64,000 nucleotides of DNA, from contig NZ_CP074405.1 of the NCBI RefSeq assembly GCF_018388445.1, forward strand, positions 930,001-994,000, given 5' to 3'. Every line of letters begins with the position of its first letter. The first letter of the stretch is position 1. The translations under genes were made by a program, and so were the position numbers. The notes under the pieces were generated by a model, which was not told the origin of the DNA, searched no databases, and was given only the letters and a program-made list of their open reading frames with translations. Shown in pieces: positions 23,261 through 33,422 of the stretch. The DNA is from Cellulomonas wangleii (GTDB taxonomy: Bacteria; Actinomycetota; Actinomycetes; Actinomycetales; Cellulomonadaceae).

Positions 23261-24889
23261 TCACCGGCAGGTCAGCGCGTCGTGCGCCACCGTGCGGGTG
23301 TCCGTGACGTCCACCCCGTCCACCACGGTCTCCACCGTCACCGTCACGGTCCCGGCCGGCAGCTGCGCGGCGCGGTGCGTGAACCGGTGGAACCGGTCCT
23401 TGCCCGCGGGGACCGTCAGCGTGTGGCGCGAGTCCCCGGCGCTCACGGCGGCGCGCAGCCGCTGGTCACCGTCGTTGGTGACGGTGACCGTGGGCACCGC
23501 GCGGTGGGCGTGGCACTGCGTGGCCACCTCGAGGCGGAACGCCGCCTGCGGCCGCTTCTCCTGCGCCAGCAGCCACTGCAGGATCGTGGCGTCCTCGTAC
23601 GTGGGCGCCGACGCCAGGTGGTGGTCCGGCAGCGTGAACGCCTCGTCGCCGTACTCCGTCCAGCGCACCAGCTCGGTGATCCGGGTCTCGGTGCGGCCCA
23701 GCGCACGGTGGGCGGCCACCAGCCCGTCGTACGACGCCCGCGCGTTCGCCACCGGCAGCAGGTGGTCGTTCGTGCCGTGGGTGATCCACAGCGGGACCTC
23801 GGCCTGCGCGATGCGGGGCAGCTCGTCCGCGTCCGCGGGGAACCCGCCCGTCAGCAGCCCGCCGGCGAAGAGGTCGGGACGCTCGGAGAACATCTCCCAC
23901 AGCAGCTGCGAGCCGTAGGAGACCGACGTGGCGTACACGCGGTCCCGGTCCACGGCGTGCTCCGCCAGGAACGCCTCGACCAGCTCGACCGCCTGGGCGC
24001 CCTCGGTCACCTTGTCGACCCGGCGGTTCTGCGGCGCCAGCACGATGACGTCCTCGTCGGTGCCGGTCCACGACTCCTGGAACCACGCGGTCGTGAGCAT
24101 GTCGGAGGCGAGCTGCACGCCCAGGTTCTGCCCGTCGAAGCCCATGCCGTGACCGGGCAGCGCGACGACCAGCGGGTAGGCACGTGCCGGGTCGTAGCCG
24201 TCGGGCAGGCGGTAGGCGTACTCGACGTCACCGGTGCTCGACGCGAACGTCCGCAGCACGAACTGGTCCACCTCGCGGTCGATCGGCTCCGCCGTGGTCC
24301 GGTGGGCCGTCGCGGGGTCCCCGCCGGCCAGCAGCGTGCCGTCGGTGGCGTGCACGTCGCCGAGCTGGGTCACCTGGGTGAGCTGGTCGGGGTTGACGCG
24401 CACGGAGCACAGGAATGTCGGGCACAGCGAGACGACGACCGTCCAGCCGCCGTCGGGGGAGTCCACGAGCTCCAGCACGACGAACCGGCCCGGCGCCGCC
24501 GGCCGGTCCTCGTCGAGCAGGCGCGCCGGGTCGTCCGTCGTCCACACGTCGGCGACCGGCCGGTCCACGAGCTCCGGCAGGCGCTCGACGCCGTGGAACC
24601 GGAAGTTGTACACCGAGTCCGCGACCGCGAAGTCCCCGGGGGTCAGGCGCGCGGCGTCGACCGCGTCGCCGTACTCGACCACCACGTGCGTGACCTGCTG
24701 CCCGTAGGACCCGACCTCGGTGACGGGTGTGACGGACAGGACGCCGGCCCCGGGCGCGGCGGGGGTGGCGGGGACGGCGCTCGCGGGCGCCGCCACGGCG
24801 ACGGTGGCCGCGACGAGCGCCGCCACGGCGGCCGCAGCCGCGGCCCGGGTCCTGGCGCGCGCCGTGCCCGTGCGCAGAGGTCTCCTCAT
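23261..24889 (-). CDS. Secreted alpha/beta-hydrolase, esterase-like
   Basis: 542 aa with an Arg-rich signal peptide (about 1-40), an N-terminal beta-rich domain (about 45-205), an esterase-D/PHB-depolymerase-like alpha/beta-hydrolase domain (about 210-440) and a C-terminal beta domain. The nucleophile Ser is probably near residue 324 in TSVSYGSQ, an SxSxG variant of GxSxG; WITHGTNDHLLP supplies the Asp and a later DHHLAS is a candidate for the His. A role in removing acyl groups from plant polysaccharides is inferred. Preceded by a LacI-type operator. Confidence 0.75.
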   Translation of the reverse strand: MRRPLRTGTARARTRAAAAAAVAALVAATVAVAAPASAVPATPAAPGAGVLSVTPVTEVGSYGQQVTHVVVEYGDAVDAARLTPGDFAVADSVYNFRFHGVERLPELVDRPVADVWTTDDPARLLDEDRPAAPGRFVVLELVDSPDGGWTVVVSLCPTFLCSVRVNPDQLTQVTQLGDVHATDGTLLAGGDPATAHRTTAEPIDREVDQFVLRTFASSTGDVEYAYRLPDGYDPARAYPLVVALPGHGMGFDGQNLGVQLASDMLTTAWFQESWTGTDEDVIVLAPQNRRVDKVTEGAQAVELVEAFLAEHAVDRDRVYATSVSYGSQLLWEMFSERPDLFAGGLLTGGFPADADELPRIAQAEVPLWITHGTNDHLLPVANARASYDGLVAAHRALGRTETRITELVRWTEYGDEAFTLPDHHLASAPTYEDATILQWLLAQEKRPQAAFRLEVATQCHAHRAVPTVTVTNDGDQRLRAAVSAGDSRHTLTVPAGKDRFHRFTHRAAQLPAGTVTVTVETVVDGVDVTDTRTVAHDALTCR

Positions 24890-24966
24890 ACCGGTGTCTC
24901 CTTCGACCTGGTCGAGGCGACCGCCCCCGGCGGCAGCCCTCGTCGGCTGCGCGGCCCCCCGTGCAC

Positions 24967-24994
24967 CGGTTCAGCGTGCTGAACCGATTTAGCA
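24967..24994 (-). promoter_or_regulatory. LacI-family operator pair upstream of the esterase
   Basis: TGCTGAACCGATTTAGCA (24977-24994) matches the LacI/GalR-type consensus with a central CpG. It overlaps a second palindrome, CGGTTCAGC-GT-GCTGAACCG (24967-24986). Both lie about 80-105 bp upstream of the esterase start. No LacI-family gene is present in the window. Confidence 0.65.
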
Positions 24995-25050
24995 CGACCG
25001 TAACCAGGCGCTTCGCCCAGGGTCAAGCATTCCGGACGAGCCGGTCGGGA

Positions 25051-26292
25051 TCAGGCCGCGGTGCGCTCGCGCCCCGAGGCGAGGACCGTCAGGGCGAACA
25101 CCGCCGGCACCGCCGCGCTCAGCAGCATGCCGACCCGCAGGCCCGTGCCCGTGTCCGGCGGCAGCGCCGCGGCGATCCCCGCCAGGGGCCCGGCGGCGAG
25201 GTCCGCGAACAGCCCGACGCCCAGCGGGCCGAACGTGCCGCCGGCGTCCCCGGCGAGCGCGAGCACCGCGAACATCGCGGCGCCCCCGAGCGGGAACCGG
25301 GCGGACGTCAGCGAGAACGTGCCCGGCCACAGCAGGGCCGTGGTCAGCCCGCACAGGGCGCACGCCACCAGGCTCACGACCGGCACGGCGGCGGTGGCCG
25401 CGACCACGTAGCAGACCGCCGTCGCGACGCCCGACGCCGCCAGCAGCGGACGCAGCGGCACGCCCTGCCCCCACAGCCCGTACGCGACGCGACCCAGACC
25501 CATGAGCAGCGCGAACAGGCCGGGCCCCAGCAGGTCCCCGACCTCCTTGGGCACCCCGGTGCCCTGCTCGGCGAAGAACGACGACCACTGCGCCATGGTC
25601 AGCTCGGCGGCGCCGCCCGTGGCCATGAGCACGAGGGCCGCGAGGAACAGCGGCGTGCCGAACAGCGAGCGCAGGCTCGTGCGGTGCTCGTCGGGCACGG
25701 TCGGCGGCATGGGCACCCGCAGCAGCACGACCAGGTTGACCAGCGGCACCACGGCCCACAGCACGGGCAGCAGCGGCCACAGGTCCGAGCCGACGACGGC
25801 GAGCAGCGCCGTGCTCAGCACGACGACGGCGAGCTGCCCCCAGCAGTAGAAGGAGTGCGCGAACGCCATGCCCGCGGCCTTGGCCTCCTCCGGCTGCGGC
25901 AGGTGCTCGACCACCGGCGACACCAGCACCTCGAGCAGTCCGCCGCCGATCCCGTAGACGACGACCGCGACGCACAGCCCCACGAACGGCGCGGGCAGCA
26001 CGAACGGCAGCACCGCGAGCAGGACGAGCCCGAGCGCCGCCAGCGCGTGCGCGGCGACCATCGGACGGCGGTACCCGATGCGGTCGACGACCCGCACCGC
26101 GACGAGGTCCGTCAGCAGCTGCACACCGAAGTTCAGGGCCGCGAGCGCCCCGAGCTGCGCGACCGGCACGTCGAGCGCGGTGTGGAAGACGACGAACAGC
26201 AGCGGCGCGAGGTTGTTGACGACGGCCTGCACCACGTACGCGACGTGCGCGGAGTGGCGGGTGGTCGTGTAGCTGGGCGTCGTCGTCGACAA
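25051..26292 (-). CDS. MFS transporter
   Basis: 413 aa with about twelve predicted membrane helices and a central cytoplasmic loop (about 195-205). Motif A-like DRIGYRRP lies after helix 2. Resembles FucP/sugar or efflux MFS proteins; substrate unknown. The start codon is TTG (26290-26292), supported by a GAGGA Shine-Dalgarno eight bases upstream. No obvious terminator separates it from the esterase gene, but the operator in between suggests separate control. Confidence 0.85.
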   Translation of the reverse strand: MSTTTPSYTTTRHSAHVAYVVQAVVNNLAPLLFVVFHTALDVPVAQLGALAALNFGVQLLTDLVAVRVVDRIGYRRPMVAAHALAALGLVLLAVLPFVLPAPFVGLCVAVVVYGIGGGLLEVLVSPVVEHLPQPEEAKAAGMAFAHSFYCWGQLAVVVLSTALLAVVGSDLWPLLPVLWAVVPLVNLVVLLRVPMPPTVPDEHRTSLRSLFGTPLFLAALVLMATGGAAELTMAQWSSFFAEQGTGVPKEVGDLLGPGLFALLMGLGRVAYGLWGQGVPLRPLLAASGVATAVCYVVAATAAVPVVSLVACALCGLTTALLWPGTFSLTSARFPLGGAAMFAVLALAGDAGGTFGPLGVGLFADLAAGPLAGIAAALPPDTGTGLRVGMLLSAAVPAVFALTVLASGRERTAA

Positions 26293-26374
26293 GGGGCGTC
26301 CTCGGTGGCGCGGGGCGGGCGGGGCGCGGTCACTGTGGCACGCGCCCCGGGGCCGGGCCCCGCGCCGTGCGGGG

Positions 26375-27001
26375 TCAGTGTGCGGGGCGCGTCGTGCCCT
26401 GCGACATCCGGTCGATCCACGCGAGCGCGAGCGCGGAGGCGACGAACGCGAGGTGGATGAGGGTCTGCCACATCATCGTCTCGCCCGTCACGTGCCCCAC
26501 CGACGACTCGATGAACGTGCGCAGCAGGTGGATCGAGGAGATGCCGATGATCGACATGGCGAGCTTCGTCTTCAGCACGTTGGCGTTGACGTGGCTGAGC
26601 CACTCCGGCTGGTCCGGGTGCCCGTCGAGGCGCATGCGGGACACGAACGTCTCGTACCCGCCGATGATCACCATGATCAGCAGGTTCGAGATCATCACGA
26701 CGTCGACCAGCCCCAGGACGATGAGCATCGTCGTGGCCTCGGTGCCGAAGTCCGCCATCGCCTCGATCTTGTGACCGAAGACCGCGAAGTCGACGAGGTG
26801 CCACAGCTCCTTGAGGAACTGCCACACGTACACGACCTGCGCCGCGATCAGCCCGAGGTACAGCGGCAGCTGCAGCCAGCGCGAGAAGAAGATCAGCGAC
26901 GAGACCGACCGCGCGTACGGCCGGGTCGGCTCGACCACCTCGACGGGCTGGGTGGGGTCGGTGGGCGGGACGGTCTCGACGGCCGGCTGCGACGACGTCA
27001 C
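26375..27001 (-). CDS. UPF0114/YqhA-family membrane protein
   Basis: 208 aa with four predicted membrane helices and the family signatures [20 protein letters not shown] and [10 protein letters not shown]. Function of the family is not established. GTG 27001 was chosen because AAGGAG lies seven bases upstream; the longer open frame to 27244 has no such signal. Divergent from glmU. Confidence 0.85.
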   Translation of the reverse strand: MTSSQPAVETVPPTDPTQPVEVVEPTRPYARSVSSLIFFSRWLQLPLYLGLIAAQVVYVWQFLKELWHLVDFAVFGHKIEAMADFGTEATTMLIVLGLVDVVMISNLLIMVIIGGYETFVSRMRLDGHPDQPEWLSHVNANVLKTKLAMSIIGISSIHLLRTFIESSVGHVTGETMMWQTLIHLAFVASALALAWIDRMSQGTTRPAH

Positions 27002-27184
27002 GGTGCTCCTTGTCGGTACGGGGGCCGGGGTCCCGGCGCGCACTGAACGCGTGGGCGTGGCACCCCGTTCCCGCGCGACCGGGTGACCTCTCCCACACGG
27101 GGTGGCCGGACGTCGCAGGTGGTGGGCCCGCGACGGCCCCGGGGGGGGGACCCCGGACCGTGCCGGGCGCCGGTGGGTCGGCGG

Positions 27185-27190
27185 TAGAGT
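27185..27190 (+). promoter_or_regulatory. Candidate -10 of the glmU-prs promoter
   Basis: TAGAGT lies 56 bp before the glmU GTG. No convincing -35 is seen. A run of nine G (27141-27149) lies upstream in non-coding DNA. Confidence 0.35.
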
Positions 27191-27246
27191 CCTGTCACGG
27201 CAGACGTTCCCGCCCACCCGGGCAGACCCGCGAGGAGCACCCACTG

Positions 27247-28917
27247 GTGACCGTCCCCCGTCCAGCCGCCGTCGTCGTCCTCGCAGCGGGTGAGGGCACC
27301 CGCATGCGCTCCTCGACGCCGAAGGTGCTGCACCCCATCGCAGGTCGGAGCATGGTCGGCCACGCGCTCGCCGCGGCGCGGGCCCTCGAGCCCGACCGGG
27401 TGGCCGTCGTCGTCCGGCACGAGCGCGAGCGCGTCGCCGCGCACGTCCTCGACGTGGACCCCGACGCGCTGCTCGTCGACCAGGACGACATCCCCGGCAC
27501 CGGCCGCGCCGTCCAGGTCGCCATGACCGCGCTCGACGCCGCCGCGCAGGCCGCCGCGGCCGCCGCTGCCGCGGCGGGTCACGACATCGGTGGCGCCGCC
27601 GCCGACACCGTGCTCACCGGCGCCGTCGTCGTGATCGCCGGGGACGTGCCGCTGCTGGACGCCGGCACGCTGCGCGAGCTGCTCGCCGCGCACGCCGCCG
27701 ACGACAACGCGGTGACCGTGCTCACCACCGAGGTCCCGGACCCGACGGGCTACGGACGGATCCTGCGCGAGCCGGGCACGGGCGACGTGCTGGGGATCGT
27801 CGAGGAGAAGGACGCGGACGACGCCCAGCGGGCGATCACCGAGATCAACACGTCGGTCTACGTGTTCGACGCCGCGGTGCTGCGCTCCGCGCTGGCCCGC
27901 CTGGGACGGGACAACGCCCAGGGCGAGGTGTACCTGACGGACGTGCTCGCGATCGCGCGGGCCGCCGGCGGCCACGTGCGCGCGCTGCGCACCGACGACC
28001 CGCTGAGCGTCGAGGGCGTCAACGACCGCGTGCAGCTCGCCGCCCTGCGGGCCGAGCTCAACCGCCGCATCCTCGAGGACTGGATGCGCGAGGGTGTCAC
28101 GGTCGTCGACCCGATGACGACGTGGGTCGACGTCGACGTCGACCTCGCGCGGGACGTCACGCTGCTGCCGGGCACCCAGCTGCACGGCGCGACGACGGTC
28201 GGCGAGGGCGCCACCGTCGGGCCCGACACCACGCTGACCGACTGCGAGGTCGGACCCCGCGCGACGGTGGTGCGCACGCACGGGTCCCTGTCCGTGATCG
28301 GCGAGGGCGCGACCGTCGGCCCGTTCGCCTACCTGCGCCCGGGCACCGAGCTGGGCGCCGAGGGCAAGATCGGCACGTTCGTCGAGACGAAGAACGCGCA
28401 GATCGGCACGGGGTCCAAGATCCCGCACCTGTCCTACGTGGGCGACGCGACGATCGGTGAGCACTCGAACATCGGCGCCGCGTCCGTCACCGTCAACTAC
28501 GACGGCGTCAACAAGCACCGGACCGTCATCGGCTCGTTCGCGCGCACCGGCTCGGACAACATGTTCGTCGCGCCCGTCGTCGTCGGCGACGGCGCGTACA
28601 CCGGCGCGGGCACCGTGGTGCGCCGCGACGTGCCGCCCGGCGCGCTGGCCGTCAGCGCCGGCTCCCAGCGCAACATCGAGGGCTGGGTCGCCCGCTCGCG
28701 CGCCGGCACGCCCGCCGCCGAGGCCGCCGCGCGGGCCCGCGGCACGCGCGACGTCGCCGGGCTCTCGCCCCAGGCGCGCGCGGAGCTGGAACGCGCGGCC
28801 ACCGCGTCGATCCCCGTGACGCCGCCGCCTCATCTGCCCGGCCAGCCGGCGCAGCTCGACGACCCCGCGGACACCCCCGCGGGCAGCACCACGACCGAGG
28901 ACGGGCAGCAGCGATGA
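27247..28917 (+). CDS. glmU: Bifunctional GlcNAc-1-P uridyltransferase / GlcN-1-P acetyltransferase
   Basis: GlmU makes UDP-GlcNAc for peptidoglycan and other glycans. The uridyltransferase motif [11 protein letters not shown] and the left-handed beta-helix acetyltransferase part (about 270-500), with [11 protein letters not shown], are complete. At 556 aa it is longer than the usual 455-490 because of an Ala-rich insertion near residues 96-115 and an acidic C-terminal tail. GTG 27247 has GAGGAG upstream. It overlaps prs (ATGA). Confidence 0.95.
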   Translation: MTVPRPAAVVVLAAGEGTRMRSSTPKVLHPIAGRSMVGHALAAARALEPDRVAVVVRHERERVAAHVLDVDPDALLVDQDDIPGTGRAVQVAMTALDAAAQAAAAAAAAAGHDIGGAAADTVLTGAVVVIAGDVPLLDAGTLRELLAAHAADDNAVTVLTTEVPDPTGYGRILREPGTGDVLGIVEEKDADDAQRAITEINTSVYVFDAAVLRSALARLGRDNAQGEVYLTDVLAIARAAGGHVRALRTDDPLSVEGVNDRVQLAALRAELNRRILEDWMREGVTVVDPMTTWVDVDVDLARDVTLLPGTQLHGATTVGEGATVGPDTTLTDCEVGPRATVVRTHGSLSVIGEGATVGPFAYLRPGTELGAEGKIGTFVETKNAQIGTGSKIPHLSYVGDATIGEHSNIGAASVTVNYDGVNKHRTVIGSFARTGSDNMFVAPVVVGDGAYTGAGTVVRRDVPPGALAVSAGSQRNIEGWVARSRAGTPAAEAAARARGTRDVAGLSPQARAELERAATASIPVTPPPHLPGQPAQLDDPADTPAGSTTTEDGQQR

Positions 28918-29897
28918 CCGGCATCATCAGCCACGACGGGGAGAAGCGACTGGTCCTGGCCTCCGGCCGGGCCCACCCCGAGCTCGCGCAGGACGTGGCG
29001 GACGCGCTGGGGATCGAGCTGCTGCCGACCACCGCGTACGACTTCGCCAACGGTGAGATCTACGTGCGGTTCGGCGAGTCCGTGCGCGGCGCGGACGCGT
29101 TCATCCTGCAGTCGCACTGCTCGCCCATCAACCAGTGGGTCATGGAGCAGCTGCTCATGATCGACGCGATGAAGCGCGCGTCGGCCAAGACCATCACCGT
29201 CATCGCGCCGTTCTACCCGTACGCCCGTCAGGACAAGAAGCACCGCGGGCGCGAGCCGATCTCGGCCCGCCTCATGGCCGACCTGTTCCGCACGGCCGGG
29301 GCCGACCGCATCATGAGCGTCGACCTGCACGCGGCGCAGACGCAGGGCTTCTTCGACGGCCCGGTCGACCACCTGTGGGCCCAGCCGATCCTCGTCGAGT
29401 ACGTGCGCACGCGCGTCGACACGTCGAACGTCACGGTCGTGTCGCCCGACGCCGGCCGCATCCGCGTCGCCGAGCAGTGGGCGGCGAAGCTCGGTGGCGG
29501 ACCGCTGGCCTTCGTCCACAAGACGCGCGACATCCGCAGCCCCAACAAGGCCGTCGCCAACCGTGTCGTCGGTGACGTCGAGGGCAAGAGCTGCGTCATC
29601 GTCGACGACCTCATCGACACCGCCGGCACGATCGCCGGCGCCGTGCGGGTCGTCCTCGAGGCCGGCGCCAAGGACGTCATCGTCGCGGCGACGCACGGCG
29701 TGCTGTCCGACCCCGCGGTCGAGCGGCTCCAGCGGTGCGGTGCCCGTGAGGTCATCATCACGGACACGCTGCCCGTCGCCGAGGAGCGCCGGTTCCCGCA
29801 GCTCACCGTGCTGTCGATCGCCCCGCTGCTCGCCCGCGCGATCCGTGAGGTGTTCGACGACGGCTCGGTGACGTCGCTGTTCGACGGCAACGCCTGA
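28914..29897 (+). CDS. prs: Ribose-phosphate pyrophosphokinase
   Basis: PRPP synthetase: ribose-5-phosphate plus ATP gives PRPP for nucleotide, His and Trp synthesis. Normal length (327 aa). [28 protein letters not shown] and the PRPP loop [12 protein letters not shown] are conserved. Coupled to glmU by a 4-base overlap, the standard actinobacterial pairing. Confidence 0.97.
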   Translation: MTGIISHDGEKRLVLASGRAHPELAQDVADALGIELLPTTAYDFANGEIYVRFGESVRGADAFILQSHCSPINQWVMEQLLMIDAMKRASAKTITVIAPFYPYARQDKKHRGREPISARLMADLFRTAGADRIMSVDLHAAQTQGFFDGPVDHLWAQPILVEYVRTRVDTSNVTVVSPDAGRIRVAEQWAAKLGGGPLAFVHKTRDIRSPNKAVANRVVGDVEGKSCVIVDDLIDTAGTIAGAVRVVLEAGAKDVIVAATHGVLSDPAVERLQRCGAREVIITDTLPVAEERRFPQLTVLSIAPLLARAIREVFDDGSVTSLFDGNA

Positions 29898-29916
29898 GAC
29901 GTCCGGCGCCGACGGT

Positions 29917-30180
29917 CGACCGGCACGCACGGTCGTCCGGTAGGATCGTCAGGTTGCCTCGGCGAGGGACGACGGACGGTCGAGCGGGAAGCACCATCCC
30001 CGCGGGCCCATCCGGCTCCGTGATCGACTGGGTGGTCGCCTCCGCGTGCCCGTCCTGCGTCCCGCGTCGAGGCCACCGGGCCCCGCGCCCGAACCACCCG
30101 AGGGGCTTCCCCCCGGGGCCGAACCACGAAGACCCGCGCCCGCGCACCACCGCGGCGCCACCCCACGCTGAGGAGCACAC
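29917..30180 (+). promoter_or_regulatory. Promoter and long untranslated leader of rplY
   Basis: TCGACC (29917-29922) and TAGGAT (29942-29947), spaced 19 bp, form a plausible promoter inside the 283-bp gap after prs. This leaves a leader of about 225 nt before rplY, with several GC-rich inverted segments and no open reading frame that I could support. Such a length suggests control at RNA level, possibly autoregulation by the ribosomal protein. Confidence 0.4.
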
Positions 30181-30804
30181 GTGTCCGAGATCAAGCTCGC
30201 CGCCACCCCCCGCACCGAGTTCGGCAAGGGCGCCGCGCGCCGTCTGCGCCGCGCCAACCAGGTCCCCGCGGTGCTCTACGGCCACGGCACGCAGCCGATG
30301 CACGTCGCCCTGCCGGGCCACGACACGATGCTCGCGCTCAAGCACTCGAACGCCCTGTACTCGATCGAGCTCGACGGCAAGACCACGCTCGCGATCGTCA
30401 AGGACGTCCAGCGGGACGTCGTGCGCCAGGTCATCGAGCACGTCGACCTCCTCATCGTGAAGAAGGGCGAGAAGGTCGCCGTCGACGTCCCGGTCCACGT
30501 GGTCGGCGAGTCGGCCCCCGGCACCATCCACGTCGTCGAGACGCAGAACCTGTCGCTCGAGGCCGAGGCCACGCACCTGCCGCAGGGCATCGAGGTCTCC
30601 ATCGAGGGCCTCGCCGACGGCGCCACGGTCACCGCGGGCGACGTCGTCCTGCCCGAGGGTGCCACGCTCGTCACCGACCCCGAGATCACGGTCGTCACCA
30701 TCAGCACCCCGCAGGCGTCCGCCGCCGACGTCGCCGCCGACGCGGCCGTCGCCGACCTCGCCGCGCAGCAGTCGGCCGCCTCGGCCGCCGACAACGAGGG
30801 CTGA
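30181..30804 (+). CDS. rplY: 50S ribosomal protein L25/Ctc
   Basis: 207 aa, the long Ctc form: an N-terminal 5S-rRNA-binding L25 domain (about 1-95) and a C-terminal beta domain (about 97-185), then an Ala/Asp-rich tail. GTG 30181 is preceded by AGGAG. Ctc is associated with general stress in other Gram-positives. Same order prs-rplY-pth as in many actinobacteria. Confidence 0.95.
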   Translation: MSEIKLAATPRTEFGKGAARRLRRANQVPAVLYGHGTQPMHVALPGHDTMLALKHSNALYSIELDGKTTLAIVKDVQRDVVRQVIEHVDLLIVKKGEKVAVDVPVHVVGESAPGTIHVVETQNLSLEAEATHLPQGIEVSIEGLADGATVTAGDVVLPEGATLVTDPEITVVTISTPQASAADVAADAAVADLAAQQSAASAADNEG

Positions 30805-30820
30805 GCGACCACGCTCCCCG

Positions 30821-30854
30821 CGACGCCCGGTACCGTCCACGGTGCCGGGCGTCG
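30821..30854 (+). terminator. Terminator-like hairpin after rplY
   Basis: A 16-bp stem (30821-30836 with 30839-30854) with one G-T wobble lies 16 bp after the stop and before the pth Shine-Dalgarno. No U-tract. Confidence 0.6.
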
Positions 30855-30893
30855 CCGTGCCCCCGCACCCCCGACCCCGGAGGAGACCTCCCC

Positions 30894-31514
30894 GTGAGCG
30901 ACGGACCCTGGCTCGTCGTCGGCCTCGGCAACCCCGGCCCGCAGTACGCCGGCAACCGGCACAACGTCGGCCAGATGGTGCTGGACGAGCTCGCGCGGCG
31001 CACGGGTGCGTCGTTCGGGTCCCGCAGCGCCGGTCTGCTCGGCCGCCGGCCGCAGGCCGTGACGGCGGACGTCCGCCTGGGCACGCTGCCGGGTGGGGCC
31101 CCGGGGCCCCGGGTGGTGCTGGCCAAGCCCACGACCTACATGAACGTCTCCGGCGGCCCGGTGGCGGCGCTCGCGCGGTACCACGACGTACCCGTCGAGC
31201 GGGTGGTCATGGTGCACGACGAGCTCGACATCCCGTTCGCGGACGTGCGTCTCAAGCGTGGCGGGGGCGAGGGCGGCCACAACGGGCTCCGCGACACCAC
31301 CAAGGCGCTGGGCTCCAAGGAGTACGTGCGGGTGCGGGTCGGCGTCGGCCGCCCGCCCGGCCGGCAGGACCCCGCCGACTTCGTGCTCAAGGACTTCTCG
31401 GGGGCCGAGAAGAAGGACCTGCCGTGGCTGGTCGACCGCGCCGCGGACGCCGTGGAGGCTGTCGTCCTCGACGGTCTGGAGGCCGCCCAGCTGCGGTTCC
31501 ACACCCGCTCCTGA
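30894..31514 (+). CDS. pth: Peptidyl-tRNA hydrolase
   Basis: Pth releases peptides from prematurely dropped peptidyl-t[20 protein letters not shown] carries the catalytic His and Asn; [10 protein letters not shown] and [10 protein letters not shown] are also conserved. 206 aa, normal. GTG 30894 follows GGAGGAG. Last gene of the conserved block before the EPS locus. Confidence 0.96.
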   Translation: MSDGPWLVVGLGNPGPQYAGNRHNVGQMVLDELARRTGASFGSRSAGLLGRRPQAVTADVRLGTLPGGAPGPRVVLAKPTTYMNVSGGPVAALARYHDVPVERVVMVHDELDIPFADVRLKRGGGEGGHNGLRDTTKALGSKEYVRVRVGVGRPPGRQDPADFVLKDFSGAEKKDLPWLVDRAADAVEAVVLDGLEAAQLRFHTRS

Positions 31515-31536
31515 GGGTGTCGCCGGGTGCGGGCGC

Positions 31537-31643
31537 GTTCACCGGATGTTCACCGGACCGCCGTCCGCCGGTGGGTGACAACCGCATGTGAAACGGGTGA
31601 AATCGGACGCATCACCCGTAACAGCGCGAACCCGGCATATAAC
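31537..31643 (+). promoter_or_regulatory. EPS promoter 1 with five GGGTGA/TTCACC-type half-sites
   Basis: Within the 170-bp gap: GTTCACCGGA twice in direct repeat (31537, 31548; 11-bp period), GGGTGAC (31573), CGGGTGAAA (31594) and TCACCCG (31612). The last two form a perfect 7-bp inverted repeat with an 11-bp spacer. A -10-like TATAAC is at 31638-31643, 43 bp after the GGGTGAA. No -35 is recognisable. A hairpin at 31551-31573 could also end the pth transcript. Confidence 0.55.
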
Positions 31644-31684
31644 CTCCTGGGTACTGCAGACACGCGCTGAGCCCGGGGGACGCC

Positions 31685-33211
31685 ATGACACTGACGGCTG
31701 ACGAGCACGCGTGGCGGACCACCGACGAACGTGACCGGCGCGGGACGGCCCGCGAGCCCCGCCGGTCCTGGGCCTCCGCGCAGCCGTTCGAGCGGCGGGT
31801 GACGCCGGTCAACTCCGACGGCGGCCTGCTGGCCGAGAGCTGGCGCGCGGTGGGTGCCCACTACGTGCGGTTCATGTGCGCGCTCGACGCCATCGTCGCC
31901 GCGGGGGTGGCCTACGCCCTGCTGGCGCGGTCGGCCGACGGGCCGCGGGCGGTGCTGGCCAGCCTGCTCGGGGCGCTGCTGTTCGTCGCCCTCGTGGGCG
32001 CGTTCCGCGGGTACGACCGTGACCGTGTCGGGGACGGACCCACCGAGTTCCAGGCCGTGCTGCGTGCGGGTGCCGGTGTCGCGGCCACCCTCGTGGCGCT
32101 GTCGTGGCTGCTGGACCTCCCCGTGCCGCGCGAGACCGTCCTGCTGGGTGTCCCGCTGACCGTCGGCGTGGTCGCGGTCGTGAGGCACGCGGGCCGGCGG
32201 CGGGTGCACCGGTGGCGGTTCGCGGGTCAGGCGATGATGCGCACGGTCGTCATCGGGGACGTCGCGACGGCGCGGCGCGTCGCGGCCGACCTGCACGCCG
32301 CCCCGCACCACGGCTACGAGGTGATCGGGGTCTGCGTGTCCGACCTCGACTCCGCCCCGGCCGCCGACGTCCCGGTGCTCGGCGCCACGGCCGACGTCGT
32401 GCAGGTCGTGGTGGACCACGCCGCGGACGTCGTCGTGGTGGGCGCCGGTCACCTGCGGGGCGAGGCGCTGCGTCGGCTGAGCTGGGCGCTCGGTCGTGCC
32501 GGGGCCCACCTCGTCGTGGTGCCGGACCTCGTCGAGGTCGCCGGCCCGCGGCTCGCGGTCCGTGCGACGGCGGGGCTCTCGCTGCTCGAGGTGGAGGTCG
32601 GGGCGCCCCGCAGGCGGACGGTCGCCAAGACCGTGCTGGACGTCACGCTGGCGCTGCTCGCAGGCCTGGTCGCGCTCCCGGTCGTCCTGGTGGCGGCGGC
32701 GGTCGTGCGGCTCACCTCCCCGGGGCCCGCGTTCTTCCACCAGACACGCGTGGGGATCGACGGGCGCCACTTCACCATGTGGAAGCTGCGGACGATGTAC
32801 GTCGACGCCGACGCCCGCCTGGGTGAGCTGCGCTCGCGCAACGAGGGCGCGGGCGTGCTCTTCAAGATGCGGCACGACCCGCGGGTGACACCGGTGGGCC
32901 GCTGGCTGCGCCGGTACTCCCTGGACGAGCTGCCCCAGCTCTGGAACGTCGTGTGCGGCGACATGTCGATGGTCGGCCCGCGCCCGCCGCTCGAGCACGA
33001 GGTGCAGGCCTACCAGGACCAGGTCCACCGCCGGCTGCACGTCAAGCCCGGGCTGACCGGGCTCTGGCAGGTGAGCGGGCGCTCCGACCTGGACTGGGAC
33101 GAGTCCGTGCGGCTGGACCTGCGCTACGTCGACAACTGGTCGGTCGCCATGGACCTCATGATCCTGTGGAAGACCGCCCGGGCGGTCCTGCGCAGCTCCG
33201 GCGCGTACTGA
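31685..33211 (+). CDS. Polyprenyl-phosphate sugar-1-phosphate transferase (EPS initiation)
   Basis: 508 aa, WbaP/CpsE-type initiating transferase. Four or five membrane helices (about 50-175), a nucleotide-binding-like domain (about 180-300) and a C-terminal bacterial sugar transferase domain with TRVGIDGRHFTMWKLRTM, LDELPQLWNV and MVGPRPP. It would put the first sugar-phosphate on undecaprenyl phosphate at the inner face of the membrane. Which sugar cannot be told. First gene of the EPS locus; own promoter and terminator. Confidence 0.92.
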   Translation: MTLTADEHAWRTTDERDRRGTAREPRRSWASAQPFERRVTPVNSDGGLLAESWRAVGAHYVRFMCALDAIVAAGVAYALLARSADGPRAVLASLLGALLFVALVGAFRGYDRDRVGDGPTEFQAVLRAGAGVAATLVALSWLLDLPVPRETVLLGVPLTVGVVAVVRHAGRRRVHRWRFAGQAMMRTVVIGDVATARRVAADLHAAPHHGYEVIGVCVSDLDSAPAADVPVLGATADVVQVVVDHAADVVVVGAGHLRGEALRRLSWALGRAGAHLVVVPDLVEVAGPRLAVRATAGLSLLEVEVGAPRRRTVAKTVLDVTLALLAGLVALPVVLVAAAVVRLTSPGPAFFHQTRVGIDGRHFTMWKLRTMYVDADARLGELRSRNEGAGVLFKMRHDPRVTPVGRWLRRYSLDELPQLWNVVCGDMSMVGPRPPLEHEVQAYQDQVHRRLHVKPGLTGLWQVSGRSDLDWDESVRLDLRYVDNWSVAMDLMILWKTARAVLRSSGAY

Positions 33212-33220
33212 CGGCGCCCC

Positions 33221-33258
33221 ACCGCACCGGCACTCGGGGACGAGGGTGCCGGTGCGGT
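33221..33258 (+). terminator. Terminator-like hairpin
   Basis: Perfect 13-bp stem (33221-33233 with 33246-33258) ten bases after the sugar transferase stop. Confidence 0.6.
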
Positions 33259-33362
33259 CGTCTGTCCAGATGCCGGACGGCGGGTCGACGGGCAACCCCC
33301 GGAGATCGGTGCCGGTCAGCGCGCGGAAAGCGGTCGAACGTTCATCGTGACGTACGTCACAC

Positions 33363-33422
33363 TTCACCCGCGAGGGGGAGCGACCGGGTGAATTGGACCA
33401 TCATGTCGTCGTATGGGTGAAA
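33363..33422 (+). promoter_or_regulatory. EPS promoter 2 motif cluster
   Basis: TTCACCCG (33363-33370) and CGGGTGAA (33385-33392) are a perfect 8-bp inverted repeat with a 14-bp spacer, 22-50 bp before the GH71 start. A third copy, GGGTGAAAC, overlaps the first codons (33415). No clear -10. Confidence 0.5.

Noticed and set aside
24967..24994. Control of the esterase operator by the ROK regulator at 18765
   Set aside because: The site has the central CpG and half-sites of LacI-family operators, a different protein family from ROK.
27141..27149. Run of nine G as a phase-variable tract
   Set aside because: It is in non-coding DNA upstream of glmU, not obviously between promoter elements; homopolymer G runs arise easily in such DNA.
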